Source of the DNA: Shinisaurus crocodilurus
Lineage: Eukaryota; Chordata; Lepidosauria; Squamata; Shinisauridae
Reading direction: 5' to 3'
Assembly: GCA_021292165.1 (NCBI GenBank)
Contig: CM037877.1
Coordinates: 203,712,715 to 203,776,714, forward strand
Length of the DNA stretch: 64,000 nucleotides
The translations under genes and the position numbers were made by a program. Each line of letters opens with the position of its first letter. Position 1 is the first letter of the stretch. This document shows positions 10,691 to 20,945 of the stretch, in pieces. Below the pieces are notes generated by a model that did not search any database, was not told the origin of the DNA, and saw only the letters and a program-made list of their open reading frames with translations.

Positions 10691-11505
10691 TGAGCTCCGC
10701 AAGTGCCGCGTTTTCTCGAATGAAACATAGAGTGTTCGAGGATCGGGATATTTGTAAGAAGACCAAAACACTGGTTTATGAAGCCATTGTATTACCAACT
10801 TTATTGTATGCCTGCGAAACATGGACTATCTATAAACGTCACCTCCAACTCCTTGAAAGATTTCATCAACGTTGCCTCCGGAAAATCCTGTGAATTACTT
10901 GGGAAGATAGGCGAACAAATGTCAGTGTACTGGAAGAAGCAAAGACTACTAGCATTGAAAAAATGATCCTTCAACGCCAACTTCAATGGACCAGTCATGT
11001 TGTTCGAATGCCTGACTGCCGTCTCCCAAAGCAGTTACTTTATTCCCAACTCAAGGATGGAAAGCGGAATATCGGTGGTCAATATAAGAGGTTTAAAGAT
11101 GTTCTTAAGGCTAATCTAAAAAAATGCAATATAAACATAAAAAATTGGGAAGCTCTGGCCCATGAACGATCTAAATGGAGGTTGGCCTTTCACAAAGGTT
11201 CTATGGACTTTGAAGAAGCCCGAGTGCAAGGTGAAAGGGAGAAACGTGCTAAGCAAAAAGCATGTCAAATGAATCCTTTACAAGACCATCTTCCATCTGG
11301 TAACCTGTGTCCTCACTGTGGGAAGCTGTGTGGATCTAGAATTGGCCTCCACAGTCACTTACGGACCCATCGCTAGAGTCTACACAATTTTCTTTAGAAT
11401 TCTCCTCCTTTTAAAATCTCCTTTTTGTAAATTCTCTTTTTTCTCCTGGAAGACAATCTTACTCGGTCATGAGTGATCACCTGACTGACTGACTGACTGA
11501 CAGTT
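10690..11505 (+). pseudogene. Non-LTR retrotransposon ORF, C-terminal part with C2H2 finger
   Basis: Two stretches in different frames (up to about 10893, then 10963-11376) together give a conserved retrotransposon C-terminus. Visible pieces are the post-catalytic segment LPTLLYACETWT....QLLERFHQRCLRKIL, then MILQRQLQWTSHVVRMPDCR and LPKQLLYSQLKDGKRNIGGQ. A terminal zinc-finger pattern CPHCGKLCGSRIGLHSHLR follows, just before the stop near 11376. A stop and frame change near 10890 mark decay. The 3' flank ends in a TGAC tandem run (about 11483-11502) that could be the element's tail. The catalytic reverse-transcriptase core and endonuclease are absent. The wording matches a widespread vertebrate LINE group, but I do not assign its clade. 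Confidence 0.75.
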
Positions 11506-11509
11506 CCAC

Positions 11510-12195
11510 CTCCCCCTTCCTCCCCCCACTTTTTGTTGTATCACTTCCTGGTCCCTCCCTAGGACCTTTTCCTTTATCCAGGAAAAGCTTAGAGAGTGTT
11601 GGTAAAAATGCATGGTTACAAAATGCAGCTTATTTAAATGCAAATTACAAAAAAAAAAATCTGACTTCCTTTGTTAAAATGCAAATTGCTGTTCAAGGGT
11701 AAGGCATCCTGTCTGTCCATCCCTATAAGAGTCTTTTGTGCCTTGAATGTAAGCCCCAGGAGTCCCTGCAGGACAGCAATGCAAGTGAAAGTCTTGTTTG
11801 GATGATAGGGTAGGGGGGAAAGGTAGCAGCAGTCATGATGATAAAGGTAGAGAAGAATAGGGTTGAATCCTGAACCCTTGCTGGAAGTACCAAGGAATGA
11901 ATAAAACAGGGAGAGAGAGAGAGAGAGAGATGGGGGAGGGAGGGAGGCCTGCTTTGTAAGGAATACATTTCTGAATCCAATTACCTCCCTCTGAGGTTTG
12001 TGTTATGAAAGATGTCAGTCTTAAGAGCTTAATTTCATAACATGATCTGGAGAGCTGATGTCACAGAGTTGCTATTTTGAAATGAATAATTATTGTTTTC
12101 ACATTTCAGGAGATTTCTAAAACAATCCTCTACTGGAGGAAAACTAATGACCAGAACAGATGCCAAAGAAAACTTGGCACCTTACCCATATCTCT
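11510..12195. other. No gene recognised; (GA)n microsatellite
   Basis: A GA run lies at about 11910-11930. No coding or mobile-element signature is seen. Confidence 0.4.
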
Positions 12196-12703
12196 GCAAA
12201 GGACAGCCAAGATGGAAATGCCTCTTTAACACGGAAAATAGCTTGTTAATGCTGTTTTGGGGCAATAATAAGTGGAAGTGAGGCATCCATTTATGGGCCA
12301 AGGAATATAGTGTGTGTGTAGGGATGAGCACGGAGCTCAATTGAGGTGTGTGTGAAAGTCTGGCAAACTTGCTCCACTCCGAGCTCCACTCACCTTTTTC
12401 CTGGCTCGACTCGTGTTCTCGCAAGCTGAGCCAGGGGAAGCGACTTCCGGTTTCCAGCGCTACATTGTTTATGTAGAAAATGGCATAAGATACGTTAAAA
12501 ACGGCTGTGATTTACATAATTTGCGGAAAATGCAGTATAATTTGTGCAAACCATGGCCGTTTTTAATGTTTTTTATTCTATTTTTTACATAAACAACGTA
12601 GAGCCAGGGACCTGGAAGTCTGGCAAGTGCCTCAGCTGGCTTTCCTGCTCGACTCTCACGCCGCAAGTCTAGTGCTGGGTGGGTCGCCCCCCCCGTGTGT
12701 GTA

Positions 12704-12749
<46 letters not shown>

Positions 12750-13078
12750 AAATGCAATCAAGTTCAGTTCAATTCAGCAGCAATGGCAGGAATGGAGTTT
12801 GGGAAGATTTGGTCCCAAATTTTGGAATCGTATGACGTTAGTAGGACTTACAGTATAAACTAGGTCAGTTTCACTTTCTCCTGCATTTCCATTTTTATAA
12901 TCTCAAGTTCTTTCTCTCCTGAATATTTTGCAATTGAGCTCTGCACACATCCCTACACACACGCTATGTTCCTTGGCCCATAAATTGATGCCTCACTTAC
13001 ACTTATTCTTGCCCCAAAACAGCATTAACAAGCTATTTTCCGTGTTAAAGAGGCATTTCCATCTTGGCTGTCCTTTTG
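12196..13078. mobile_element. Large palindromic element (about 880 bp)
   Basis: The outer arms at about 12200-12335 and 12938-13078 are inverted copies of each other, about 95% identical by eye. Examples are GCCAAGATGGAAATGCC against GGCATTTCCATCTTGGC, and TATGGGCCAAGGAA against TTCCTTGGCCCATA. Pairing continues inward: GTAGGGATGAG against CATCCCTAC, then GACTTCCGGTTTCCAGCGCT against its mirror near 12600-12625, then GTTTATGTAGAAAA against TTTTTTACATAAAC. A (TG)n(GA)n microsatellite (about 12696-12745) sits off-centre. There is no coding capacity. A foldback or MITE-type DNA transposon is most likely. An inverted duplication is the alternative. Confidence 0.7.
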
Positions 13079-13132
13079 GTAAATTCTTTCCAAAACCAAA
13101 CTGAAATGAAATTCTCACCCATCCCTAGCGGT
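13079..13132 (-). repeat. End fragment of the TAGGGATG repeat family
   Basis: The sequence AAACTGAAATGAAATTCTCACCCATCCCTA is the mirror of the start of the family seen at 38285, where TAGGGATGGGTGAGAAATTT opens the repeat. Only this end is present beside the palindromic element. Confidence 0.4.
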
Positions 13133-13345
13133 TGTTCTAGTTATTATTTCCCCACAACTGTGGGATTCTTTCTAGAAAGTCACCACAGTCAGGGCCTGAA
13201 CATTTTCTAGAAGCCCTCTAAGGGCTATTTCACAGATTGCACAGCAACATGGAGTCTACCACTCTCTGCTCATTCAACAGGGAGCTGCAGCCTATTCCAT
13301 CTTTCTGATGAGCATCTTCTTCTCATGTTCAAAACATATACGTCT

Positions 13346-13776
13346 CAGTGGTTCTTAACCTTTTTGGTGTCACACCTCCCTTGTGAAAAATCTTATGACC
13401 CATGCCTCCCATGTGTTAACGGCCCAAAATCTAGGCTCAGGCAGGACGAGTTTGCATTTTTTAGTTTATGCTCTGTCTCTGGACTAAAAAAAAAAAAAAG
13501 CATATTCAATTAAATGAACTGGCGTAGCTCCCAAGATTATTGGACTGTACATCGCTCAGAGTGGCCAGATGTCTGGCCAGATGGGCGATTCATAAATATA
13601 ATAAATAAATAAATAAATAAGATTAGTAGAAAGAAATAAGGTTGGGCCAACCGCCGAGCTGCGCTGCTATGTACTTGTAAAATAAACAATTTATAGTTGA
13701 GGGGCTACTCACACCTCCCCTGGAGTCAGTCCAAACCTCCCCTGGGGAGGCGTACCCCACAGGTTAAGAACCCCTG
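13346..13776. mobile_element. hAT-type MITE, copy split by an L2 tail
   Basis: Termini CAGTGGTTCTTAACC and GGTTAAGAACCCCTG match those of the intact copy at 41864-42203, and the interiors are nearly identical. The extra 79 bp at 13540-13618 are an L2 3' end flanked by AAGATTA on both sides. No clear 8-bp duplication flanks the whole MITE. Confidence 0.85.
13540..13618 (+). mobile_element. L2 LINE 3' end nested in hAT MITE
   Basis: The segment carries the L2 3' wording TGTACATCGCTCAGAGTGGC, then ATGGGCGATTCATAAAT, and an (AAAT)n tail. The 7-bp repeat AAGATTA (13533-13539 and 13619-13625) flanks it. The intact MITE copy at 41864-42203 has a single AAGATTA at this point, which shows the pre-insertion state. 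Confidence 0.85.
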
Positions 13777-14035
13777 GTCTAGATTGTATACTTGATTTGT
13801 TATACCCTAAAAACTGTGAGGCGGACATCAGATTTTCTTGTGAGGGCCTGGGTTAAACTGCCCTGGGTTAAGCTAATCTTACATTATTGGTACATAGTAT
13901 TGTATACATAACGTGTATTTTAGTTTTAGTAGTAATTTGTTGCTTATTTCCCTATTCCACTGGGTGAGAGATGCAGAGGTGAGGCTGTGAGGAAATACAT
14001 AGAGGACACAGAGACATTCTCAAACTTGATGGGAT
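13777..14035. other. No gene recognised
   Basis: A+T-rich spacer between the hAT MITE and the L1-like fragment. Confidence 0.3.
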
Positions 14036-14690
14036 CATATAAGCTCAAAGATAGACAGATTTTGCTTCAGCATATCTCTCATCTTTTCAATATGTATAGA
14101 TTGTAATACTGTGAATGCTTCATTTACCCATATGTTTTGGCAATGCTCAGTGGTTGCTTCTTTTGGGGTAGAGGTCATAGTACGGATAAATCTAGTATTA
14201 GAATGCTCTTTAATATTTACCGATGCACACATTCTTTTAAATTATATACCTGCTGTATGGAATTTATCACAAGGACAACACATGTGGATTTTCTGTGCCC
14301 TCTTGACAGCCAAACAACTGATATTACAAGACTGGAAAGATAAACACTCACCTCCTATAACACAATGGATTGAGGACCTAATAATGCTTTCAACATTTGA
14401 GCGGGTGGTATTTATTAGACACCTCCTGCGGATGGATAAATACATGGTTATTTGGTCTGCTTTTTTCTGAAGTTTATGTATAACTATCTTTATGGATAAT
14501 TGTATTACTACATACTTTTTGATACTTATGGATATATATTTCATATATATTTACTGTAAGTGATTCATTTAAAATACTGTTAGAACATTGTATTTTTTGT
14601 TGTTGGTGGTGTTCATTTTTTTATGGTTTTTGATTTGTTTTGGTGTAATTCACATTTTAAAAACTAATAAAGAATTTTAAAAATGTATAG
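14036..14690 (+). pseudogene. L1-like LINE ORF2 C-terminus and 3' UTR
   Basis: The plus-strand frame 14111-14470 reads NASFTHMFWQCSVVASFG and continues to LLTAKQLILQDWKDKHSPP and TQWIEDLIMLSTFER. This matches the C-terminal pattern of L1-clade ORF2 proteins (a His-x-Phe/Leu-Trp-x-Cys box and a following Trp-rich helix region). The 3' UTR is A+T rich and ends near AATAAAGAATTTTAAAA at about 14670-14690. The copy is 5'-truncated, with no reverse-transcriptase core. Confidence 0.65.
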
Positions 14691-14706
14691 ATTTGTTCTA
14701 GGAGAA

Positions 14707-15148
14707 GGGTCGTATGCTCAGTGATAGAGCAGATGCAAAAGGTACCAAGTTCAGTCCCTGGCATATCTAGGTAGAGCTGGGAAAGACTCCTGTCTGGAAC
14801 CATGTCTATCTATTCATCTATCATCTCTCAAAAATTATTTCCTGGCCACTTTTAAGGGCGTAACCTTGTAGAGCCACTACCAGTTAGTGTAGATGATGCT
14901 GAGCAGAGGCACTGCCAGCCAGTGTAGACCAGGGGTGGGCAACTTGTGGACCAGACTCCTATGAGCCATAGACTGCATAGCCAATGGTGAGGCATGATGG
15001 GAGTTGTAGGCTAAAAATTTGGGGTGCCACAAGTTGCCCACCCCTGGTATAGACTATACTGAGCTGAGCCACTGCCAGTCAGTGTAGAAAATATTCAGCT
15101 AGATGGACCAATGGTCTGACATGGAATAAGGCCACTTCCTATGTTCCA
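14707..15148 (+). repeat. tRNA-Ala SINE, split by a hAT MITE and internally duplicated
   Basis: The head carries an A-box-like TGCTCAGTGATAGAGC and a B-box-like AAGTTCAGTCCCTGG. The body reads TGGGAAAGACTCCTGTCTGG. The tail (CAGCTAGATGGACCAATGG, TCTGACATGGAATAAGGC, TTCCTATGTTCC) is CR1-like. The CACTGCCAG.CAGTGTAGA unit recurs three times, so the copy may be internally duplicated. The hAT MITE at 14930-15046 interrupts it. Confidence 0.75.
14930..15046. mobile_element. hAT-type MITE nested in tRNA-Ala SINE
   Basis: Its inverted termini are CAGGGGTGGGCAACTTGTGG and CCACAAGTTGCCCACCCCTG, perfect over 20 bp. Flanking repeats are GTGTAGAC and GTATAGAC (7/8). At 117 bp it contains only the GCCAATGGTGAG...GGGAGTTGTAGGC core seen in other MITEs here. 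Confidence 0.85.
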
Positions 15149-15589
15149 GGAGTAGTGTGGGTGGTACTTTCTTGCAGCAGAGGCTTGAACTAAATGCCCT
15201 TTGGACGGACATTCCAAGGGATTCTAAGAGTCCCTTCAAGAGGGGGAGAGAGATCTCTTCTCTTCTGCTTTCTGATTTTTAAATACAGGTACAAGGGAAG
15301 GACATTTCAAGACATGTTTGCTCCTGCCAACCCAGCACATTCCATCCACTGATTAATTTTGCATATCAATCATTATAAGGAAGGGGTAATATGACTCCAA
15401 CCTGCCAAGAACCAGATGCTCAGATCTCTCTGTAGTGGCAGCTGCAATGGCAAATCAAGATCCTTGTTTATGCATACAAATGAGCCTGCATCTGAGGGCT
15501 CTAGCACAGTGACTTCAGAACCCCTTGCTGGGGTTTTTAACAATATGGTATTTCCAAATTAAAGTTTGGGTCTACTGACCATTGATCTG
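15149..15589. other. No gene recognised
   Basis: No repeat termini or coding signal was identified between the SINE and the next L2 copy. Confidence 0.3.
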
Positions 15590-16405
15590 TTCAGAGCACA
15601 AAGGGCCTCCAGACTGATCAGAATAGATTATTTAGGATAAGGATCCTATTCTGTAATGCTGAGACATATTAATTTGCTGTTGGAAGGGCCTTGATGGGGT
15701 TGTATCATTGCCTGTGGGCCAAATTGGTTCCTGTCATTGGAGTAGGACAGGATGGTACATGAGCAAATTATGTTGTGCAAAATGCAGCATCCAGACTTAT
15801 AACCAGGACCAGAAGGTCCAAACATATAACACCACTTCTGGCCCACTTACACTGGCTGCCAATATGCTTCTGAGCCGAATTCAAGGTGCTGGTTTTAACC
15901 TATAAAGCCGTACATGGATTAGAACCTCAATACTTGATGGAGCACCGCTCCCAACCGCAATCTACCTAGACACTGCTCTCAACATCTGGGGCTGTCCTCC
16001 AACTGCCACCTCCGAGGGAAGCTCAGTTGGTGGCAACAAGGAGGAGGGCCTTCTCAGCGGTGACCCCCCCCAATTTTGGAATAAGCTTCCCACTGAGGCC
16101 CACCTGGCGCCAACTTTACTATCTTTTCGGTGCCAGGTTAAGACTTCCCTCTATGCCAAGGCATTTAATATTTAACAGCTCAAAATAGCACATGAGGGGG
16201 GCGGGGGTTATGTCAGCTGCAAGCTTAGTTTATTAACTTGTTCAGTCATTTGCTGTTTTAAATTGGGTTTTTTAATTTGTTTTTAAACCTTTGTAATGAA
16301 ATTGTATGTTTTTATTGTTATCTCTATTTTATTGTATTATTGTTTTTATGAATTGTTATAAAAAGCCCATAGAGCTTTGGCTATGGGGCGGTATAGAAAT
16401 AAAAT

Positions 16406-16406
<1 letters not shown>
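15590..16406 (+). mobile_element. L2-type LINE, 3' part
   Basis: The degenerate C-terminal reverse-transcriptase and 3' UTR wording of L2 is visible: CACTGGCTGCCAATATGCTT, GAGCCGAATTCAAGGTGCTG, AGGAGGGCCTTCTCAGCGGT, TTTTGGAATAAGCTTCCC. It finishes with CTATGGGGCGGTATAGAAAT. The tail is the GAT/ATC microsatellite that follows. Multiple stops show it is a dead copy. Confidence 0.75.

Positions 16407-16487
<81 letters not shown>
16407..16487. repeat. Palindromic triplet microsatellite (GAT)n-(ATC)n
   Basis: About 38 bp of GAT repeats switch at a central GATC to about 43 bp of the complementary ATC phase. The two halves are therefore inverted repeats of each other, with almost no spacer. It forms the 3' tail of the L2 copy. 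The Asp-run or His-run frames through it are artefacts of the repeat. Confidence 0.95.
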
Positions 16488-16749
16488 TTCTGGAAGTTAC
16501 CAATGCCCAAATTTAGATTCTTCAATGGAAGCATAGTCTTTTCCTTTCTCTTAGGATGCTGCAGAGAAGTAAAGGTCGATTCCCTCATTCCTGTAGGCTG
16601 TTGTGGGCACAGCTGATAAGCCAGCAGTACTTACACTATGATCTGGCTAAACTACACGGGAAGCAGAGAAAAAATGGGGGGGCAGCAACAAATACAAGAA
16701 AGCAAAAAAGAGGAAGTCTGAAAATGATACTGAAAAAAATATGTAGAGC
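16488..16749. other. No gene recognised
   Basis: Short spacer with no recognisable repeat or coding signal. Confidence 0.3.
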
Positions 16750-16925
16750 GTTAATAAAATGGTAAAATGCACAACACATTTCAGTAAAACCTTCCTCAGG
16801 GGCACAATAATTCAATTTATTGAGTATTACTAGTAAGGCAACATCTTTTACCTTGAATTTCTGTGCCTCTGAGGAAGATTTCAAAGAAACACATTTGGTG
16901 TTTTACCATTTCATTAAAATTTTAC
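16750..16925. repeat. Imperfect inverted repeat, about 60-bp arms
   Basis: The left arm (about 16750-16808, AAAATGGTAAAATGC to CCTTCCTCAGGGGCACA) is mirrored by the right arm (about 16860-16925, TGTGCCTCTGAGGAAG to TTTTACCATTTCATTAAAA). The arms contain a CCTGAGGAAG-type motif like that in the Penelope-like 3' UTR at 26650-26700. It could be a paired retroelement UTR or a foldback element. Not resolved. Confidence 0.5.
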
Positions 16926-17199
16926 AGATTTTTTTTCACTACCGTTTGATACCTGCCACTTTTTTTTTGGTTCTCTAACCTACATGCTAAGCCAGACAGT
17001 ACTGAGATCATAAGGAGCTCTGATCATGTGTGTGCAGACGAGAATGACCCAAATAGAACAGATGCTCACCGAACAAAAGGCTGCTTAGTCCAGTGGTCTA
17101 GTCAGCAATCAATGAGAATTTCGCTCAGAGAAAGGGACCCTTTCTTAAAGTTGGACTGGGAAAGATAGGAATCTATAGATACTTGAGCATGTGGTGGGC

Positions 17200-18650
17200 A
17201 TCCAGATCCAGGCACTCTTGGATGAAACTGATTTTCTGGATCCATTTCAGGCACTGAAACTGCTTTGGCCACCCTGTTAAATGTCCTATGCTGGGAGCAA
17301 GACAGAGTGAGTACAACCTTGTAGATTCTCCTAGACCTCTTGGCAGCTTTGATACCATCAACTATGGAATCCTTCTGGAAAGGTTGTCTGAATTCGGAGT
17401 AGGTGGGACAGCTTGACAATGGTTCTGCTCATATCTGGATGACCATTTTCAGAAGGTGGTGCTGGGGAATTTCTGCTCAACCCCTTGGCATTTATGCTTT
17501 GGAGTACCACAAGGTTCCATCTTGTCCTCCATGCTATTCAGCATCCAGATGAAACTGCTGAGTGAGGTCATCCAGAGATTTAGAGTGCAGTGTCATCAGT
17601 ATGCTCTCTTTTTCAACAGATCCACATGAAGCAGTGGAAGTGCTTAAGCAGTGCCTGGCTGCAGTATGAGGCTGGATGAGGGCCAACAAACTGAAGCTCA
17701 ATCCAGATAAGACAAGAGGTGTGGCTGGTGGGCTGCTCCTCTGTCTGGGGTAGTGGAGTTCAACCTATTCTGAAAGGGGTTGCATTCCCCCTAAAGGATC
17801 AAATTAATACTTTGGGGGTGCTTGTTGATTCATCTCTGCCAAGAGGAGCACTGCACAAGTCTCCTTTGTGGAATGGAGCACCTTTTAATATCTTAGGCTG
17901 GTACACCAACTATGTCCCTACCTTGATAGCCTGGTTTCAGTGATAGCCTGGTTTCAGTGAGCCATGCCCTGGTAACCTCCTGTTTAGATTACTGCAATGT
18001 ATTGTATGTGGGGCTGCCTTTGAAGAGGCAACTAGTACAAAGTATGGTGGCAAGACTACTGATTGGAATCAGGTGTTACGATCATATTATGCTAGAATTG
18101 TACTGTCTTCACTGGTTCCTAGTTCATTTCTGGGCTCAATTCAAAGTTCTGATTTTAACCCATAGGGCCTCAGCATCTGAAGGACCACCTCTTCCTATAT
18201 GTTCCTACCCATGCTCCGAGATCATCATCAGAGGCCCTGCTCTGAGTGCCCCTGCATTCTAAGATTTGGTGGGTGGCTACTCTTGATGGGGCCTTTTCAA
18301 TGGTAGCCCCCCAAATTATGGAATGCCTCCCCAAAGATGTCCACCTGGGGCCTACTGCGTTGATTATTATTTTTTGGCAAAGATCTTTTTTCTTCTCTCA
18401 ATCCTTTTAAGTTACTGTACACTCTAGCCAGATGTATCTTTAAGTTTTATCTTAGAGCTTTATTTATCTCTGTGGATATATATTTTAAAATCTTTTTAGT
18501 AGCAGTTGGTTTTAATATTTTAGTCGTTGATATTTTAAGCACTGTTGTTACTGCTCTTAGTTTTTAATGTATTTATCTGGATTTTATTGTGTTTTACTTT
18601 GTATTTCTGTAACTCACCCTGAGAACTTCAGCTACAGGACAACTCACAGG
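17200..18650 (+). pseudogene. L2-type LINE reverse-transcriptase remnant
   Basis: Conceptual translation gives decayed reverse-transcriptase motifs: ALDTVNHGILLERL, then FGVPQGSILSSMLFSI (the GVPQGS box) and a degenerate counterpart of the YADD box near 17590. Later come the ALVTSCLDYCNVLYVGLP and HWFLVHFWAQFKVLILTHRA C-terminal segments (about 17960-18170). Stops and frameshifts are frequent. The 3' UTR ends in a tetranucleotide tail that continues as (GGAT)n and (GAAT)n at 18651-18695. Confidence 0.8.
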
Positions 18651-18697
18651 TTGGATGGATGGATGGATGGATGGATGGATGAATGAATGAATGAATC
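18651..18697 (+). repeat. (GGAT)n-(GAAT)n microsatellite
   Basis: A tetranucleotide run at the 3' tail of the preceding L2 copy. Confidence 0.9.
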
Positions 18698-18786
18698 CCT
18701 GGAGAGTCACTGTTGGTCAATATGGACAAACGATATCTGGATGGACCAGTGGTCTGACTCAATATAAGGCAGCTTTCTATGTTCCC
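18698..18786 (+). repeat. tRNA-Ala SINE tail fragment
   Basis: It contains TGGAGAGTCACTGTTGGTCA, GGATGGACCAGTGGTCTGAC and AAGGCAGCTTTCTATGTTCC, the body and CR1-like tail of the tRNA-Ala SINE. The tRNA head is missing. Confidence 0.65.
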
Positions 18787-19674
18787 ATGAAGGTACAGGG
18801 TTTAGGATTTAAGAATTGTGTGCATGCACCTACAATGCAGCTGGTTCCATTCAAGTAGTCTCATAGTAACCAGCAATTGTTTCAACAAGGGTAAGGGGTT
18901 TAACAACAAATAATTTATGTGCATGCACTTACACAGCCACTGGCTTTTGGCATCAGGTCTGCTAAATGCTATCTGTGCATATGCAGAATCTTGCTCAAGT
19001 TTGTTTTACATTCCAAGCCAGAGATGAATATTTGGGGAGTATTATGTGCTCCCCAAATGTATTTGTATTCCAGACCAAGTAATTATGAACTATGATGACA
19101 TCACTAGCTTCATCTAGGGTCACCTAATCCTCTGGTCATGTGCCGAGGCATAGAGCACACTTAATCCTCTCTCTCCCTCTTCAGAGGATTGGATAGTTTC
19201 AATGCGCTGCAGGTTGCCCTTGGTGTATTGTCTTTGCTGGTCTTTCTGGGTCAATATAGGTTGTGTTGTTCCATAAGTATAGCATTGACATGGTTTTCTT
19301 CAAGGTTAGAGCTCAGAAAGTGCTCCTAGGTTCCTTCCTGCATGATGCTGGTAGCAGCTGTCTGATTAATTATCAGTATAATAAACTCAAAAAGCTGATT
19401 AGCAATTAGCCTTGTGGAGACACTGATCTAAGTCTGTACAGAATGGATTTATGTTAAAATATATATATATATCTCCAAATTCTGAATCTTGGAAGCTTAA
19501 ATTCTGTGATCACACTAAGTTATGCAGATTAAGAAAAAATGCCTATGTGTGTGCTTGTGTTTACATAGTTTATTCCACTTCCAAGCCCAAATAGTTTGCA
19601 ACTTTGACAATGAACAGAAATACAGAAAGGCATGGAGAATACAGCTGGGTGGGCTGAACAGGCAAGGGGAAGTG
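18787..19674. other. No gene recognised
   Basis: An AT dinucleotide run lies near 19459-19472. The rest is unassigned. Confidence 0.3.
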
Positions 19675-20350
19675 TCACGTCTCTCGCGCGCTCCTACTCC
19701 CCTCCCGCCAGCCAGAACGTAGTGCACAGCTCCCGGGTTTCTTTATAAAGCTTTATTGAGTAAAATGCAGGGCAACTCAGGTGGTTGCAGAAAAGGGTTA
19801 CACAAAAGTAAAGAAAGTAATTCAAGACCCATTATCCCGTCAGTGGGAAGTCATGAATGATCAACAGTTGATCCCCAACTGGGGAGTTTCGCACACTCCC
19901 ATCCTCAAACCAGAGAACCTACTCCGCCCCCTAGGGCAGATCAAAAGTCTTGTTAGCCAACTCAGCAGAACGACGAAGAGAGGTCAGTTGTTCCTGCCTC
20001 CGGAGGCGATGTCGCTCACGAGGATCTGTCACGGAGGCTGGCTCCCCCCCCCACTCCCATCAGGAGCTCCTTTCCCAGGGATTCTTCTACTCCCCCCTCC
20101 TCCCCGGTAATACTTGGCACTGGCTGCAACCTTGACGGCGCAGCTGGGTCAGTGTTCTCAACGGTGAGTGTCTCCACTTCTAACTCCCCCTCCCCTTCCG
20201 TTTCAGAATCCATTCCTCCCACGGGATCTGACCAGTGCTGTTGAGGAGTTAGAGGGGCAGAACTTGAGGGGCTAGGGGAGCTAGTCCAGACAGGAAGGAA
20301 ACTGTAGCCAAGCGGAAGGAAGAAGGAGCACAGCAGTGCTATGAAATGCA
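19675..20350 (-). repeat. Possible LTR or gypsy-like retroelement remnant
   Basis: Read on the minus strand, an acidic Ser/Glu-rich frame (20016-20351) is followed by a decayed stretch. A polyadenylation-type AATAAA comes next (minus strand, about 19752-19757), then a GC-rich end with GAGACGTGACA near 19680. This order resembles the 3' coding end plus LTR of a retroelement. I cannot show a second LTR, primer site or target duplication. A single long terminal sequence or a processed transcript remains possible. Confidence 0.25.
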
Positions 20351-20381
20351 TTCAGTTCAGCACCCACTAAGGACTAGAAAA

Positions 20382-20600
20382 TTTGCTCTTATTTATTAAT
20401 TATATTTATACCCTGCCTTTTTTCCTGCAAGGAACCCAAGGCGGTTTACATAATCCTCCTCCTCCTCTCCATTTTATCCTCACAACAACCCTGTGAGGTA
20501 GGTTAGGCTGAGAGTCAGTGACCGGCCCAAAGTCACCCAGTGAGTTTCATGGCTGAGCGGGGACTAGAACCCGGAATAAAAAGGCCGAGTGGGGACTAGA
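20382..20600 (-). repeat. CORE-SINE/MIR-type SINE
   Basis: On the minus strand this reads as a tRNA-like head, then the core TGGGTGACTTTGGGCCGGTC and CCTACCTCACAGGGTTGTTG, followed by TGAGGATAAAATGGAGAGG. The L2-like tail ends GGCAGGGTATAAATATAATT. Such SINEs share their 3' end with L2 LINEs. The head is partly rearranged, with a duplicated GAGTGGGGACTAGAAC-like segment at about 20560-20600. Confidence 0.75.
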
Positions 20601-20714
20601 ACTCCCGAGTAAAAAGTTCCCAGGAAATCACTTTTTATGTTCAGTAGCAGATTCTATCCTTGTGCATTGAATTGAACCACATAATCCTATCTGCAGCAGA
20701 AGGCAGGTTCATAT

Positions 20715-20775
20715 ATTTATTCATCCATTCACCACATTCCTAACCCTTCCTTTAAAGAGTTCAGGGTGGCACACG

Positions 20776-20806
<31 letters not shown>

Positions 20807-20945
20807 TCCTCCAATTTTATTCACACAACCATCATGTGAGGTGGGTCAGGCTGAGAAAGAGTAACTGGCCCAAGTTCACTGAATGAGCTTCAAATCTCAG
20901 ACTCAGTCTCCTTGGTCCAAATCCAACACTATACTGAACTTTGCA
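20715..20945 (-). repeat. Older CORE-SINE/MIR copy with (GT)n
   Basis: A more diverged copy of the same SINE (mirror of TCAGCCTGACCCACCTCACA and of GTAACTGGCCCAAGTTCACT). A GT microsatellite has expanded inside it at about 20777-20803. Confidence 0.6.

Noticed and set aside
16377..16616. Asp-rich/His-rich metal-binding-like protein
   Set aside because: The Asp and His runs are translations of the GAT/ATC microsatellite at an L2 tail.
19675..20350. Firm call of an endogenous retrovirus
   Set aside because: Only a polyadenylation-type signal and an LTR-like end are visible. There is no second LTR, primer site or enzymatic motif, so it is listed only as a weak candidate.
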